A DNA stretch of 64,000 nucleotides from Channa striata (Eukaryota; Chordata; Actinopteri; Anabantiformes; Channidae). A program made the position numbers and the translations under genes. The stretch spans positions 15,096,642 to 15,160,641 of the forward strand of contig CM065188.1 in assembly GCA_033026295.1 (NCBI GenBank), read 5' to 3'. Each line of letters starts with the position of its first letter. Position 1 is the stretch's first letter. Positions 1 to 11,994 of this stretch are shown here, in pieces. A model generated the notes under the pieces. It saw nothing but the letters and a program-made list of their open reading frames with translations, searched no databases and was not told where the DNA came from.

Positions 1-2160
1 AAATGCAGAAACTCAGATGCTGTTAGTGATAAAACGTCAGCATGTGACAAACAGACAAGTAGGTTGGTAGGAGTTGGTTAGAAGAAACTGTGGCAATAGT
101 ATTTAAAAAGTCACTTTGACACTGTGCAGAGATGACCAACATTTTAACGTAATGAAAACGTGAGAGTCAGCCGAACGTACCTGCTGACATCTACTTCATG
201 TTTCATGACTGAAGCATGGGAAAATAATTATCAGCTTTTATTAGATATTGTCCCACATGAGAAACCAGCACAGCAGATCGTTTGGTCTCACATGCCACAA
301 AATGGGGAGATTCTGAGGGAGAAAACTACCCGTAGGCAGAGTCACAAAACTGTTTAATTTGCATAAATCCACACTAACGATATATTACTTTATACATCAA
401 CATTTGGGAGATCTGGCCTAATAGTTCATATTTATGCACTATGAGTTGTTTTCAAACTGGCAGCGGAGCATAGAGATTTATTTCCAAATGTTTTGGAGTC
501 CGGGTCATCCTTCTAACCATTTCTTTTGTATGTGGGTGAATAAAGAAGGGATTAAAACAGGCAAACATAAATATCTGCTGTGGTCAGAGTAACAGATCTT
601 ATTTGCATGCGACTTCAGTCATATTTGTGTAGGTAAATAAGGAAGTACACTAATGAGTCACATCTACCTTGTGGTTAGAAGTTGGCAGATGCGTTTTACT
701 TTTTCTTTTACATGATTGATTTGCATAGTGAGTTAGACCACACGTCACTTTTTGGCTGTGAACACATGAACGTCTTCATTTAAGAAGCTGTGGGAACGTG
801 TTTTATTACACATGTTACTAGAACATAGAGACACAACAAGTAACTGAACCAAGAGAAACAGACATTTGATTTTCATCTTGTCTCAGAGTGTGGGGAAAAT
901 AAGCTTCAAAACACAACACATGTGGGGAAATATGAATATCAGAAAAAAGTAAATTATTGTCATGTTCTTATCATTCACAAGACAAACACAGAGACAAACT
1001 TTACTATTAAGCAAAGTAGGAACTTGCCTGGAGACACCAGCTAAAGGGGCCAAATAAAGGGATCAGAATTCTCTCTTATTGATAGATATTTAATAGCCCA
1101 CTTTGGAATAACCAACAAAACGTACTGAATGGACCTGTCTAGACATTTTCATTCAAACAATTGCACAGCTAATGGCGATGACAAATACATAATCTGTTCC
1201 TGCTTCACAGCAAGTTATAACTTTACGTTCTGAGAGTAAAATGCTTTTAATCTGGAGAAGCAGCAACAGGAAATATTTTGATTAACATTGCAACTTGGTT
1301 TTGAGTTGGAGGTTCAACAGATACTCAGAAAGACCTCGGGCAGGATCAGAATATGGTTTTTGCATGTGACCTATTAGGTCACGTCCTCTGAAATGTGTGT
1401 CCACATGTCCTACGGAGGACACAGCCCTCTAGGGACTAAAGGTCTGCGTTCTGCACGTACATGAACTCATGGGAATTAGGTTTGAATCCATTCGCACGTT
1501 TCTTTTATACTTACACATAGACGGATCTTGGGCAGGATGCTCTGGTCTGGTCAACTCAACCGAATCGTCTGGTTTTTCCTTGTTTTCTGCAGCCTCTGCT
1601 CAGATGAGGATGTTCTGTATCTGACAGGCATCTATAGACTATTATAATTTCCTGCCCTTTGTTGTTACTGCATAAACCTAGGAATAACTTGGGAGTGGTC
1701 ATTTCAAGGAGCACACAGTAAGTTTTGGAACCATTTAAGTTTGTGTTCCCAGTGAAATGACCTTCACACAAACTGCTCAATACGTCTCCAAATTCGGCAT
1801 AAACCACTGAAGACCGTAAATCTGTGTGCACACTATTAACTGAACGTCTCCACTTAAATTTTAATGTTGAACACAGTTCGTCCTGGGACGTGTGTTGGGG
1901 AAAACCTGCTTCCTGACCGGAAGCCTTTGGGTGTCACCTGTGACTTCCGGTCACCAGTGGCGCTTTCTGAACTTGTACCTGCTGATCCGTCGATATGACT
2001 TCATCAGAGGACACGACGTCTCGGCCACCGTGGACTCTCTCTGACACCGTGGACTCTCTCTGACCTCGAATCCAGCCTCGGTCCCCTGAGTCACTCTTGC
2101 AACTGTACGAATACAATTAGCAGCTAACAGCTACACGGTTTGAGCCACTTCACGGACTGA
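1..2160. other. No supported gene
   Basis: AT-rich, short frames only, no splice-bounded Ig exon on either strand. A CTTCCTGACCGGAAG palindrome lies at about 1909-1923. Confidence 0.5.
2028..2065. repeat. Two tandem 19-bp units
   Basis: ACCGTGGACTCTCTCTGAC occurs twice back to back; (CA)n follows at 2163-2181. Confidence 0.6.
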
Positions 2161-2554
2161 CTGACACACACACACACACACTCTAAACGTGACACTAAGG
2201 AGTACGGTAGATAGGAAAAATGCATGTTAACGCCTTAATCTGATTAAACCATATAATAATAATTACATAATATTTATAATCACTCTTTACTCCTCTAATG
2301 CTACGCTCCGCATCATGTCCCCGCCCCCTCCATGTCTCTCCGTACCTGCTGCCAATCACAACAGGTGTTTCTGATGGACAAGAGAATGAGCGATACAATG
2401 GACAGATTAACGGGGCAATTGACATTTTATTGGATAATGTTTCCTACAAAAAAATCTGGATTCAGCCTATTTTTAAAAAACATTATGAACTATACAGACT
2501 TGGTAAGTATTTCTATTCATCTTAGGCTGAGCTAGAATCACTCACTTTAAATAT

Positions 2555-2996
2555 TGTAGCACCAGCTAGTTGTTAGCAGTAGCTACGGTGGGTTAAAAGG
2601 AGCTAGAGTGGCTAACCTAGCTAACTGGTGCAGCTAAGCTAGCAGAGTTGCTAGCAGCTAATCGGAACCAGCACGAAGGTAACGGAAGTGAGATCGCTTG
2701 TGTCCCATACACCGCACGACTACAAGTGATCCTGGAAGGAAGCAAGGAAAGCAGTTTTATTAAAGGCAGAAAGCCGACAACAACATGAGCTGGTCACTCC
2801 CACACACAACACCCTCCGTCACGGTGCCGGCCAACACTAGTGCACAAATACCACGTAAGACACGTCCACGTTCCCCCACACAGTCGAACACATTCCCCAC
2901 AGCCACAATCTGTAGCACAACTACACTAAAACACAGCAACTATGTACATTTCCCATAATCCTTAGCGGCTCCTGGTCCACCAGCCGGGCCGCTACA
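2555..2996 (-). mobile_element. Solo LTR
   Basis: 442 bases with TGTAGC...GCTACA ends and ATAT on both sides. AATAAA on the minus strand at 2756-2761 gives the orientation. No coding sequence inside. Confidence 0.55.
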
Positions 2997-4165
2997 ATAT
3001 CTTTGTCAGGAATGAAATTGATTAAGTCCTTTATTCTGTCCAAGGTCTACATTAGCATTACAGTACTTTTTATATTTATAAAAATATTTCAATATTATTA
3101 ATATCTTAATACCATTATCTCTTATCTCTAACCCAAACATAAGTGGTTTTGTTTTTGCTGGGACTAACCACACAGAAATTGACATAAAGAGTAAAAATGG
3201 AAGAGAAAACATGTTTATCTGTACAAATGCAGCAAAAAAATAATTTTTAAATTAAAATGTGATTGAGATGTGATGTGATAATATGATTTGTTACATTACA
3301 GAAATATTCCAGCTTTTCTAACTCCCTAATATTTGTTAAAACCATCTTGTAACGTGTAACTTCATTTGTTAAGGACTTTAAAGCAACTAGTTTGACCAAA
3401 GTGTTGTACAGGTTAAAACATAAAATAATCAGAAATAAAAGCAAATCCACTTCCTGTCCTGTTATACAGCCCACATACCTTCGGATTTGCTGGATCGGAT
3501 CAAAATCACTTGTTAGCTGCTTAAATCATAAAGAACATTGGGTTTGAAAAACCAGAGTAAAAATTCATGGTGGGTTTGTCAGTTCTTGTTGATGGTGCTG
3601 TACAGTGCAGATGTTTTGTCTTCAGCTTCCTGACTCCTAAGTGTGAGGAGCGAAAGGTCACAGTGAAAATGTAGCATCAAATTACGTTACTGCTTTTTTC
3701 AATTGGCAACAAGCCTCGATCAGTAGTGAAGACACTTTTGTGAAACTGCCCGTGAGCGATGAGGGGCATCCTGACCTGTACATGTACGGCAGCAATGGGA
3801 AAAACCTCAATGCTGTAGAGCAACATTGCCGTCCTTTATTCTTAGGGCGATCGTGTCTTTAGCCTTTCTGCAGTATTTATACCTGACAGCTGAGTTTACT
3901 GTGAAGCACCCAGACATGTGCAGACGTCTCCAAAGTGTCCCGGCTGTAGCATTTGTAAAGGCTGTGACGTGGTGTTAGACGTGTCACATGTGCAGAAGAG
4001 TGTTTGTAATGTAGCCGTGAAGGCTCCTGTTGGTCTTCAGGTCTGGACGGAGGTTTTGCTGCTTGACCTTTGAATGTTTAAGCTCCCTCACTGTCACCCC
4101 TCATTCACGAGCTAATGAGGGTGAACACAGGAAACCCGGGCAGGCAGTTTGGAGACATTGTGATT
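2997..4165. other. Downstream flank of R1, no supported gene
   Basis: No Ig-like or transposon-like frame seen. Confidence 0.5.
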
Positions 4166-4381
4166 TTGTTTTATTGTAAAGTTATGGTCACTGTGTTTGC
4201 CAAGCTTCTTTTTTGCGTGTGTTTTTAACACTTTTGATGGAGTTTGGACAGTGTCACTTCACTTTTGATCAATGCAAATTAGCAACTGAGAAAAACTGCA
4301 CTGCCGTCCCAACGTAACACTGATATCTCCCTGCAGAAACAGGTACAAGCCATTAACTGATGTTAGTGTGGGAGGGACTGC

Positions 4382-4567
4382 TCACCGTGAAGCAGCACGT
4401 TTACTGTTAAAGTTGACGGCAGAGTACTCCGTCACTTCCTGTTCCTGCATGTGGGGCTGAGCTGCCCTGATGTTGGAGTAAACAGCATCTGCCTGGTTCT
4501 TGGAGAAGTGAACAGCGGCGTACTGAAGGTTTTCCTGATCCTCTGGCTGTCCCTGATCAGATGGACA
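4382..4567 (-). CDS. R1 exon 9, ITIM/ITSM tail
   Basis: Acceptor TTTGCAG; 61 residues and a TGA stop. Three tyrosine motifs: LQYAAV (canonical ITIM), AVYSNI (ITIM-like, with the YxN Grb2-type site) and TEYSAV (ITSM form). Confidence 0.75.
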   Translation of the reverse strand, partial: CPSDQGQPEDQENLQYAAVHFSKNQADAVYSNIRAAQPHMQEQEVTEYSAVNFNSKRAASR

Positions 4568-7500
4568 CTGCAAAGACAAAACTACTTCAGCAACAAACTC
4601 TTGAAGTGACTCTGGAATGAACAGAACTGGAACCTACATGTGGTTTTGTATGAGGAGAGTTTAAAAAATCCTGTTCCCTCTCAGCTGGTCCGTCTTCAGG
4701 CTCCGATGGATCTTTGGATCCTCTCTTCTTTCTGGATAAAAAAAAAAATCACTTGTGAGAATCTGACAAGCAGTGATTAAATAAATAGTAATTTAGTGAA
4801 AATGAGCTTCTCACCTGATCCACACGTAGACACAGAGCAGGATGAGAAGCAGCAGGAGAACAGCAACAGTCACTCCAGCAGCTGTCGATGTCCCTGATCA
4901 AAAGGAAACACTGATCAGTGTGTTTCATAATGAATGAAACACCTGGGATCATGGCCAACGTACAGTTATACACAGCAGGTAACTGTATGTGTGCAGCTCC
5001 GTGGTGAACGTGTGTTTTCTACAGCCATGATCTGTTTGCAGTTTGAATGTCATGTTGTGGCCCATGGTGACAGTCACTAAATGAACTCTCCCACATTATT
5101 GGAATAATTAACGTATGGTCAAAAATCTCAGCAGAACACTTCCCACAGTTCATGAAGTGTTTCTGCTGAAACTTAAATGACAAACAGTTGGACACAGATG
5201 AAGAATTATTGAACGTTATTAATGCAAAAACTTACCTGGCTGACCGATAAAATATGACTTAGACCTCTGACGTCCTATCGTGTTCTGGGCTTCACAGTAA
5301 TAATTCCCACTGTGTTCAGGTCTGAAGTCAGTGATAGTGAAGATCTGTCCTGAAGCTTTTGGTGAGTCTTCATTCTCCTTGTACCAGGTATAATTAGCTG
5401 CTGGGTTAGAATCACTGCTACAGGTCAGATTCACTGAACTACCCTCCACTATCTCAGCAGAGGGACTCACTGACACTGAGGGAACCTTTGGAGGATCTGG
5501 AAGATAATATTTAGACATTTTAATAACATTACACAATAATATGCGCATCACAAGTGAGATCAAATAAACAGGAATGAAATTAAATTAGTACAAACTTAAT
5601 GGGACCATCTGTAAGTTTGTCAGTAACGAAACCAGCTCTAAAGTCAGAGCTCAGTAAACGTATGATCAGCTCGATTGTTTTTTACCTTCTTAATAATAAT
5701 TGATCAAAATGAGAATCAGCAGCATTGACAGTTTTTACTTTAGTTTTCTGGATGAAGCTTTAAGGAAAAGCTGTGATGAAAACAAGGATCAAAATATAAT
5801 AAGAAAAGATAATAAGAAACAAATTTCATAAAGATCAATATGTTTTAGAGACTCAGTGTTTTCTCTGTGTAAACATGGAATAACATATTGTTTTGATACT
5901 TTTCCACAGTGGAAACTGTCGCTTTACATTTTTACAGCCTGATTTTGCAGTGTTGGACTTTTTATGGGTCAGAGAAAATATATTTTTTTGAGTTTTACAA
6001 TGAATTATTAAATACCACAGAGTCACACACACACATATACAGCAGCTTCGAAACAGCAGGAGATTGTTGAGTAAACTCACACACTGAAGGAGACGGGAAC
6101 TTCTCATGTCCTATTACAGCACAGGAGAAACTGTCTGCACCATGAACATAGACAGAAATATCAGAAGATGTTTGTCCTGGAATTTTCAGTCCATTCTTGA
6201 ACCAGACGTATGTAGGACGATCACAGCTGCTGTGACACTTCAGCTCCACCCAGTTATAATGTGGATATGATGCTGCTTTGATCACCTGCACACTGAGAGC
6301 TGAACGGGAGAAAAGAACAACGTTTCACATTCAAACACAAAATAAGGACAAATACTGATATTTTCAGGTTATGATTAAACATTTGGAGCAAGTTTTCATA
6401 TTAATGTTACCTGTGACAGACAAATTCACTCCAGTTTTCCCAGTAAATTTCCCTCCTGTTTGGTTTGTTTCAAATCTGAACTTGTAAACAGCTGAGTCGC
6501 TCCGTCTCAGCTCTGTGATTCTCAGATTACAGACTTTGTCAGCACAGAGATACGTCACACGACCTGTGTAATCTGAGTCTGTCGTCAGATTCACAGGTTC
6601 CGATTTAGTCCCTTTAATAAACCATGTTCTACTTAGAACTTGGATCTTTGGATCTGCTGGGTATGTGTAGTTACAGTTTAAATCCACTGTTGATCCTTCT
6701 GCTGCACAGATGTGAGTGGGAGTGTAAGTCACTGCCCAGCCATCCTGATTATGTACCACTGTAACACAGAGAACAACAGCAACAAGAACTGAATGAACCT
6801 CAGTTAAATATGTGTCACGACAGATGATCAGATCTGATGACAGATAATGATGATACATCACTCTACAACAGCTGGACTGAAACATTATTCTGTGTTTCTG
6901 AAATACACATTATCCGCAGAGAGTCTGAAAAGTGAATCTTTCTTAAATACGTTCACTCCTGTTCCACATCTGTTAAAACTCATAATTTACAGTGTTTTTC
7001 TAAGAATGTAACACACTGTTAGTTTTGTTCTGCTGTGTGAGCTGCACATGATGCATATGAAGACGTGACCACGATCTCTATAATAATCTGTGTGTCTGAG
7101 ATGAGACGTCACACAGTCAAATACTGAGAAAGACTCGAGTCTCTGAACCTACAGGCTGTTTGTCGGACTAAGACATGAGACAGTTTGTGCTGTTCATGAT
7201 TATTCAGCTGGTTTTACTCTGTGGTCAAGTTGGTGATGAGTTAAACCTGACTGTCTAAAACATAAAAAAACATATTGACTTTTATGAAATGTGATTCTTA
7301 TTATATTTTGATCCCAGATGCAAATCACACGGGTCCTTGTTTTCGTTTTCCTTAAAGCTTCATCCAGAAAAATAAAGTAATAACTGTCAATGCTGCTGAT
7401 TCTCAATTTGATCATTTAGCAGGAGATAAAAAACAGGAAACAATCGAGCTGATCATACGTTTACTTTAGTAAATTTACTCAAGTTCTGTATTTAGGTGCA

Positions 7501-10500
7501 ACTTTGGCAAATACACACATGTTAGATTAATCTGTGATTGTATGTGTGTCTGTCTGTGTTGGTCCTGATATGGAGATAAGATGTTACCCAGAGAAATCAT
7601 CAACAGCAGTTGTGATTAACTCTGCTAATAAGACAAACGTCCACTTCTCCAACATTATTAAAACACACAAGCAAACAAAGAGCCACAAGTTTGAGTCCAG
7701 CTCCCGATGAACAAAGACCTGCTTTTACTCACGCTGACACATGGACCTTCTCTCACTTTTTAATCCACTTCTACCTGCTCTGATTGTCTGCGGTTTGTTT
7801 TTCACTTCCAAACATACAGTCTTTTGTGAATTATTGAAGACACTTTGCCGTCTGTTGTCTCATTCACCCTCATTAAGACTCATGCTGTTGTTCATCCATC
7901 ATCTTAACCTCTTATCTCCATATCAGGACCAACACAGACAGACACACATACAATCAGATTAATCTAACATGCGTGTGTTTGTCAAAGTTGCACCTAAATA
8001 CAGAACTTTAGTAAATTTACTAAAGTAAACGTATGATCAGCTCGATTGTTTCCTGTTTTTTATCTCCTGCTAAATGATCAAAATGAGAATCAGCAGCATT
8101 GATAGTTTTTACTTTTTTGGATGAAGCCTTAAGGAAAATGAAAACAAGCACCCGTGTGATTTGCATCTAGGATCAAAATATAATAATAATCACATTTCAT
8201 AAAGATCAATATTAGTTTTAGAGACTCAGTGTTTTCTCTGTGTAAACATGGAATAACATATTGTTTTGATACTTTTCCACAGTGGAAACTGTCGCTTTAC
8301 ATTTTTACAGCCTGATTTTGCAGTGTTGGACTTTTTATGGGTCAGAGAAAATATATTTTTTTGAGTTTTACAATGAATCATTAAATACCACAGAGTCACA
8401 CACACACACATACAGCAGGTTCGAAACAGCAGGAGATTGTTGAGTAAACTCACACACTGAAGGAGACGGGAACTTCTCATGTCCTATTACAGCACAGGAG
8501 AAACTGTTTGCACCATGATCATAGACAGAAATATCAGATGTTTGTCCTGGAATTTTCAGTCCATTCTTGAACCAGACGTATGTAGGACGATCACAGCTGC
8601 TGTGACACTTCAGATCCACCCTGTTATAATGTGGATATGATGCTGCTTTGATCACCTGCACACTGAGAGCTGAACGGGAGAAAAGAACAACTACGATTTT
8701 ATTCAAACATACATGAAAATATTTCCAACACATTAACCTTTAGGAAAACAAATGTTACCTGTGACAGACAAAGTGACTCCAGGTTCACCAGTAAATTTCC
8801 CTTTTTCTTGGTTTGTTTCAAATTTGAACTTGTAAACAGCTGAGTCGCTCCGTCTCAGCTCTGTGATTCTCAGATTACAGACTTTGTCAGCACAGAGATA
8901 CGTCACACGACCTGTGTAATCTGAGTCTGTCGTCAGATTCTCAGGTTCGGATTTAGTCCCTTTAATAAACCATGTTCTACTTAGAACTTGGATCTTTGGA
9001 TCTGCTGGGTATGTGTAGTTACAGTTTAAATCCACTGTTGATCCTTCTGCTGCACAGATGTGAGTGGGAGTGTAAGTCACTGCCCAGCCATCCTGATTAT
9101 GTACCACTGTAACACAGAGAACAACAGCAACAAGAACTGAATGAACCTCAGTTAAATATGTGTCACGACAGATGATCAGATCTGATGACAGATAATGATG
9201 ATACATCACTCTACAACAGCTGGACTGAAACATTATTTGGATGTACAGTGTGTGTTTTAGTCTGGTGGTTTGAGCTGTGACTGACTGGAGTCTGAAGGGT
9301 GGACCCTGTCTGTCTCCTAATGACAGCTGGGATAGACTCCTGTCCCCCTTTAGACCCTGAACAGGATGAGTGGTCACAGACAACAGATGGATGGACATTG
9401 TACGATCCATCAGACATAGAAATGCAGTGATTTGTTTAGTTCAATCTTTAAATCTTTTTCTTCAGGCTGCTCGTCTTTCAGTTCCCTGAAAACGACCTCA
9501 GCTCCTGGTTTCCTGCCTTTTTTGATTAACTTCCTGTTTCTGCTCTCTCCGTCTTCTCCGGATCATTTTCACCTGTGTCCTTTATAAGCAGCTCTGACAA
9601 ACTGTCTGCTCAACTCACTAACGAAGCAACTCTCCTGCTACCAAACCTGCCTTTTCTACTTACCTGGTTCGACTTGGATTTGTCCCTGGACCTGATACTT
9701 GTTTCGATCCACTGGCTCCGCAAATCGGTTTAATTATCTGAACTCCTGATTCTGTTTGGACCTTGGACTGTAACTTTGACTCTTGGATTGTGGACTTGGC
9801 TCATTAATTAACTCTTATTGGATCTGACTGTGGTCTCTGAACCTGATCCTGTGTTTTTTTTTCCGGATTTTGGATTCTTGGACCTGGCCCTGCCTCTTTT
9901 AGAGACTTACTGTGTTCTGCCCCAGTCTGTCTCCTGTCTCCCCAGTGTGTCCAGCCCTGTCCCTGTTTCCTGCTCTACTCCTATGGACCGGACTAAATCG
10001 ACTCTCAGGTACCCGAACCCTTGGACTCTCTCTTCTGATTTCTCCTGTGGATTCTGGACCTGGAAATCTCCTGGCTGAGCACAGTTCAGCTCATCACTAG
10101 TACATTCAGTATGTGCCTTCTTCTTTCCCCGCTGGTCGTGCATGAGTAAGATTTAAAATGGGTTTTGATTACTGGCCTGTGAACTCTGACCTCAGCCTAA
10201 CTGCTCTCTCTACTGCAGAGTTCCTCCCTAAACAGAATACTCGCTGTGTCCACCCGGTTCCCCTCTAATCTCTGCCTGTTGAAAATTCCACCACCAGTTT
10301 CAGGCGTCGGCCTTTGGTTATTGGGTCCACCTGTCTTTGCCAGTTGTGGGTGTGATAGACTGTAATAAATGTCCAGTTATTAACACTGAAAACCAAAAGT
10401 CACACACAATCTGAAGTTTTTCAGAATATTCTTTCCACTAAACTGTGTTTGAGAACATTCACTCATCCCTCTGTTCTAAAGCAGTAAATGTAGATGTTCG

Positions 10501-10556
10501 GTACCTGACACAGACAGGAGGACGACAAATCCACTCAGTGCTGCTGTTAAACTCAT
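4382..10556 (-). CDS. R1: Siglec/CD22-like inhibitory receptor (V-D2-V-D2-C2-TM-ITIM tail)
   Basis: Predicted type I membrane receptor of the Siglec/CD22-like family, probably on leukocytes. Nine exons in transcript order: 10556-10505, 9106-8759, 8669-8454, 6758-6411, 6299-6081, 5496-5236, 4893-4815, 4731-4671, 4567-4382. They sum to 1770 nt, one open frame of 589 residues. V exons carry the Siglec-type E-strand Cys (VCNLRI) and an F-strand YKF(R/K)FET. D2 exons carry the KCHSSC pair. The tail has LQYAAV (ITIM), AVYSNI (ITIM-like, also YxN) and TEYSAV (ITSM form), which in this family recruit SH2-domain phosphatases and adaptors. Oddity: the donor after 4671 reads GA instead of GT; without that splice the frame runs to an early stop and loses every tyrosine motif. 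A candidate poly(A) signal (AATAAA on the minus strand) is at 4170-4175. The start is the ATG at 10556, conserved in all copies; an in-frame upstream ATG ends at 10571. The function is inferred from the family. Confidence 0.8.
4671..4731 (-). CDS. R1 exon 8, juxtamembrane cytoplasmic exon
   Basis: 61 nt encoding KKRGSKDPSEPEDGPAEREQ, matching the R6 exon at 57061-57121. The acceptor is a normal ATCCAG, but the expected donor is GA (4670-4669 on the minus strand), where R6 has GT. Confidence 0.65.
4815..4893 (-). CDS. R1 exon 7, transmembrane segment
   Basis: 79 nt encoding an uncharged helix (VTVAVLLLLLILLCVYVWI). It contains no basic residue, unlike R2 and R4. Acceptor GATCAG, donor CAG|GTGAG. 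Confidence 0.78.
5236..5496 (-). CDS. R1 exon 6, C2-set domain
   Basis: 261-nt exon with VNLTCSSDSNPAANYTW (B/C strands) and SGNYYCEAQN (F strand), the classic C2 disulfide pair. It is nearly identical to exons at 16576, 35104 and 58093. Confidence 0.85.
6081..6299 (-). CDS. R1 exon 5, second D2 domain
   Basis: 219 nt, one codon longer than exon 3 (TSSDIS against TSDIS). Contains KCHSSC and SFSCAV. Donor GTGAGT at 6075-6080. Confidence 0.78.
6411..6758 (-). CDS. R1 exon 4, second V-set domain
   Basis: 348-nt exon close to exon 2, but the F strand reads YKFRFETN, keeping the Arg at the Siglec sialic-acid position. E-strand VCNLRI is present. The end reads GKTGVNLSVTG where other copies have GEPGVTLSVTG. 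Confidence 0.8.
7168..7257 (+). other. Opposite-strand signal-peptide-like relic
   Basis: A plus-strand ATG opens MRQFVLFMIIQLVLLCGQ, a convincing secretion signal, then reaches a stop in this copy. It lies upstream of a V exon of the opposite strand with no plus-strand Ig exon nearby. The copy at 19961 continues to a GTGAGT donor-like site. Confidence 0.35.
7269..8213. repeat. Long inverted repeat in the R1 V-D2 intron
   Basis: Left arm about 7269-7582 is the reverse complement of the right arm about 7909-8213, with few mismatches, around a spacer of about 325 bases. Right-arm sequence without its partner also occurs at about 5660-5830, next to the other D2 exon. The structure arose by inverted duplication of intron sequence or is a foldback element. 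Confidence 0.75.
8454..8669 (-). CDS. R1 exon 3, second Ig domain (D2) of the first pair
   Basis: 216-nt phase-1 exon with KCHSSC near the B strand and SFSCAV in the F strand. The extra Cys of KCHSSC is where Siglec domain 2 bonds to the V domain. The GTGAGT donor is at 8448-8453. Confidence 0.78.
8759..9106 (-). CDS. R1 exon 2, membrane-distal V-set domain
   Basis: 348-nt phase-1 exon. It has A-strand HICAAEG, B-strand DLNC with a nearby NYT glycosylation site, E-strand VCNLRI and F-strand YKFKFETN. The residue equivalent to the sialic-acid-binding Arg of Siglecs is Lys here. Confidence 0.8.
9285..9405 (+). mobile_element. RTE/SINE-type 3' tail fragment
   Basis: Ends AATGACAGCTGGGATAGACT, then GAACAGGATGAGTGG and a GATGGATGG-type tail, a common fish retroposon 3' end. 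Absent from the V exons at 6.8 and 19.5 kb. Copy at 22060-22178. Confidence 0.5.
9480..10370 (+). mobile_element. LTR-like sequence in R1 intron 1
   Basis: TATA-like CTTTATAAGCAG at about 9580 and AATAAA near 10364 resemble an LTR promoter and poly(A) site. Ends and target duplication were not found. Shared with copy 2 at 22260-23150, so older than the duplication. Confidence 0.35.
10505..10556 (-). CDS. R1 exon 1, signal peptide
   Basis: Encodes MSLTAALSGFVVLLSVS followed by one base of the next codon, and ends at a CAG|GTAC donor. The hydrophobic core is that of a secretion signal. An in-frame ATG 15 nt upstream would add MRAAA. Confidence 0.75.
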
Positions 10557-10724
10557 AGCTGCTGCCCTCATGTGTCTGTGGGACGATAAAACATGTTTTC
10601 AGACAAATACAGGAAATACATCAGTCTCATCATAAACATGTCTACTCACAACAGGGAAGGACTGTCTCTGAAAATGTCTCTTCTCCGTCAGCAGTGAACA
10701 GAAGACAGACATCACACTCAAACT

Positions 10725-10745
10725 TCCTTCTTCAGTAGCACGACG
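10725..10745 (-). promoter_or_regulatory. Candidate ETS/PU.1-type element upstream of R1
   Basis: On the minus strand it reads GAAGAAGGAAGTTTGAGTG, about 175 bases upstream of the R1 ATG. It contains the ETS core GGAA. The same arrangement is at 23491-23510 for R2, 12106-12125 by the relic exon and 54398-54425 for R5. Binding is inferred from the motif. Confidence 0.35.
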
Positions 10746-11937
10746 AGCAAAATAGCAGCCAACACTAAACTTTAAGCTTTAACATAGAAATACAGAAGTT
10801 ACAGCACAGAGCGGGACAGTGACTGACCAATGAAAACTCTGCATACGTTAACAGAACATTAATGTGCAATGTTCTGCAGATAGAATTAAAAATAATTCAA
10901 ATTAAATCTTAACCAAATGAAAATTGGACATGTTTTATGGTGCAAATTGGAATCATCAAACATATTGTTGGTCTGTGCTCTAACATAAAATGCTTGATGT
11001 CATCAAGTAAAACCAAAATAGACCAAAGAGTCTTTATAACCCCACCTCTTTGCATATGACGTCATTATATTTCCTTTTTATTTGCCAGATAAATAAGTCA
11101 ATAAATAATGATATGTAGGAGTTTTCCAAATGGTTGTAGTTTATTTTTTATCATGTCATTAAGCTGCTGATTATAAGAAGTGATGAAACATTAATAATCT
11201 TAGTTTCTTCTGTTTCTTCAGTCACTTTGTGGTCGTGTTGCTTCATAGTTGCTTGCTGAGAAATGCAGAACACTGAGGCCTGACAGACTCAGATGCTGTT
11301 AGTGATAATCAAACAGCATCGTTTAACAAAGACGGAACGAGAATTTGTCTATTTTAGTTGTTAAACTACACGTTTGCAATGTGTGAAAGTTTAAGTAAAA
11401 AACTGTAACTGCGCATTTTTACACTTTTTACACAAATGCGTCGATTCATTTCCTTCACAGTGAAGAACGAAAACCATAAAACCAGATACTTGAGGGAAGT
11501 TTCCGAGCTGATGCATACGGAGGGACAGCGGATGGACAGATGGACGGACTGTGTCATTTATATAAAACTGACACTCGGTCCAATGGGGTCAGTTACAGAA
11601 ACTAAACCCAAACACAGGAGGCCACGGAGTATTTGCTCTCTGCTCGACTGAAGAATGTGCATCATTTGTATATGGGTCTTTATAAAAACTCTCTCTGCCG
11701 GCCTGTGGTTGTGGTAAGGCTGCTGTCACATTAAGAATCAGACACAGGACCAACAACAAAATCAACACTGTTCTACTCTCGAGTCTTGGGATTCGTGCTA
11801 AACCGAAGGCTGATTTCGCCTCCAAATGTTAGTCTAAGAACCAGACAAACACCAGCAGCTCTCCACTGATCAGACATCGTTGCTTTATCACAAATCTTAA
11901 TGCGTGAGAATGAATAAATAAAGGACATGTACAGTAC

Positions 11938-11994
11938 CTGGAACAGCTAGAAGGACGACGAAAAATCTATTTCCTGATAAACCGACAGCGTCTC
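11938..11994 (-). pseudogene. Extra signal-exon relic upstream of R1
   Basis: Resembles the family signal exon (FFVVLLAV then CAG|GTACTG) but has no ATG in that frame. Copy at 24364-24420. Confidence 0.4.

Noticed and set aside
2298..2525. 75-codon plus-strand frame ending near a GTAAGT
   Set aside because: No family features and no partner exon; one donor-like hexamer is not enough.
6075..6090. Conserved 'SVC' Cys at the end of every D2 frame
   Set aside because: The Cys codon spans the splice donor (T|GT). After splicing the codon is completed by the next exon, usually giving Leu or Tyr.
7741..7962. 73-codon plus-strand frame with a hydrophobic start, repeated at 20517-20738
   Set aside because: It spans the spacer and one arm of the inverted repeat and has no signal-cleavage or domain features; kept only by duplication.
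9818..10143. Overlapping frames on both strands, repeated at 22591-22921
   Set aside because: Low-complexity CT-rich LTR-like sequence; the frames are not conserved beyond the duplication.
11589..11825. 78-codon minus-strand frame with a hydrophobic stretch, identical at 24014-24250
   Set aside because: Its first codon is TTG after a stop, and it contains no ATG. Identity between copies reflects the recent segmental duplication, not selection.
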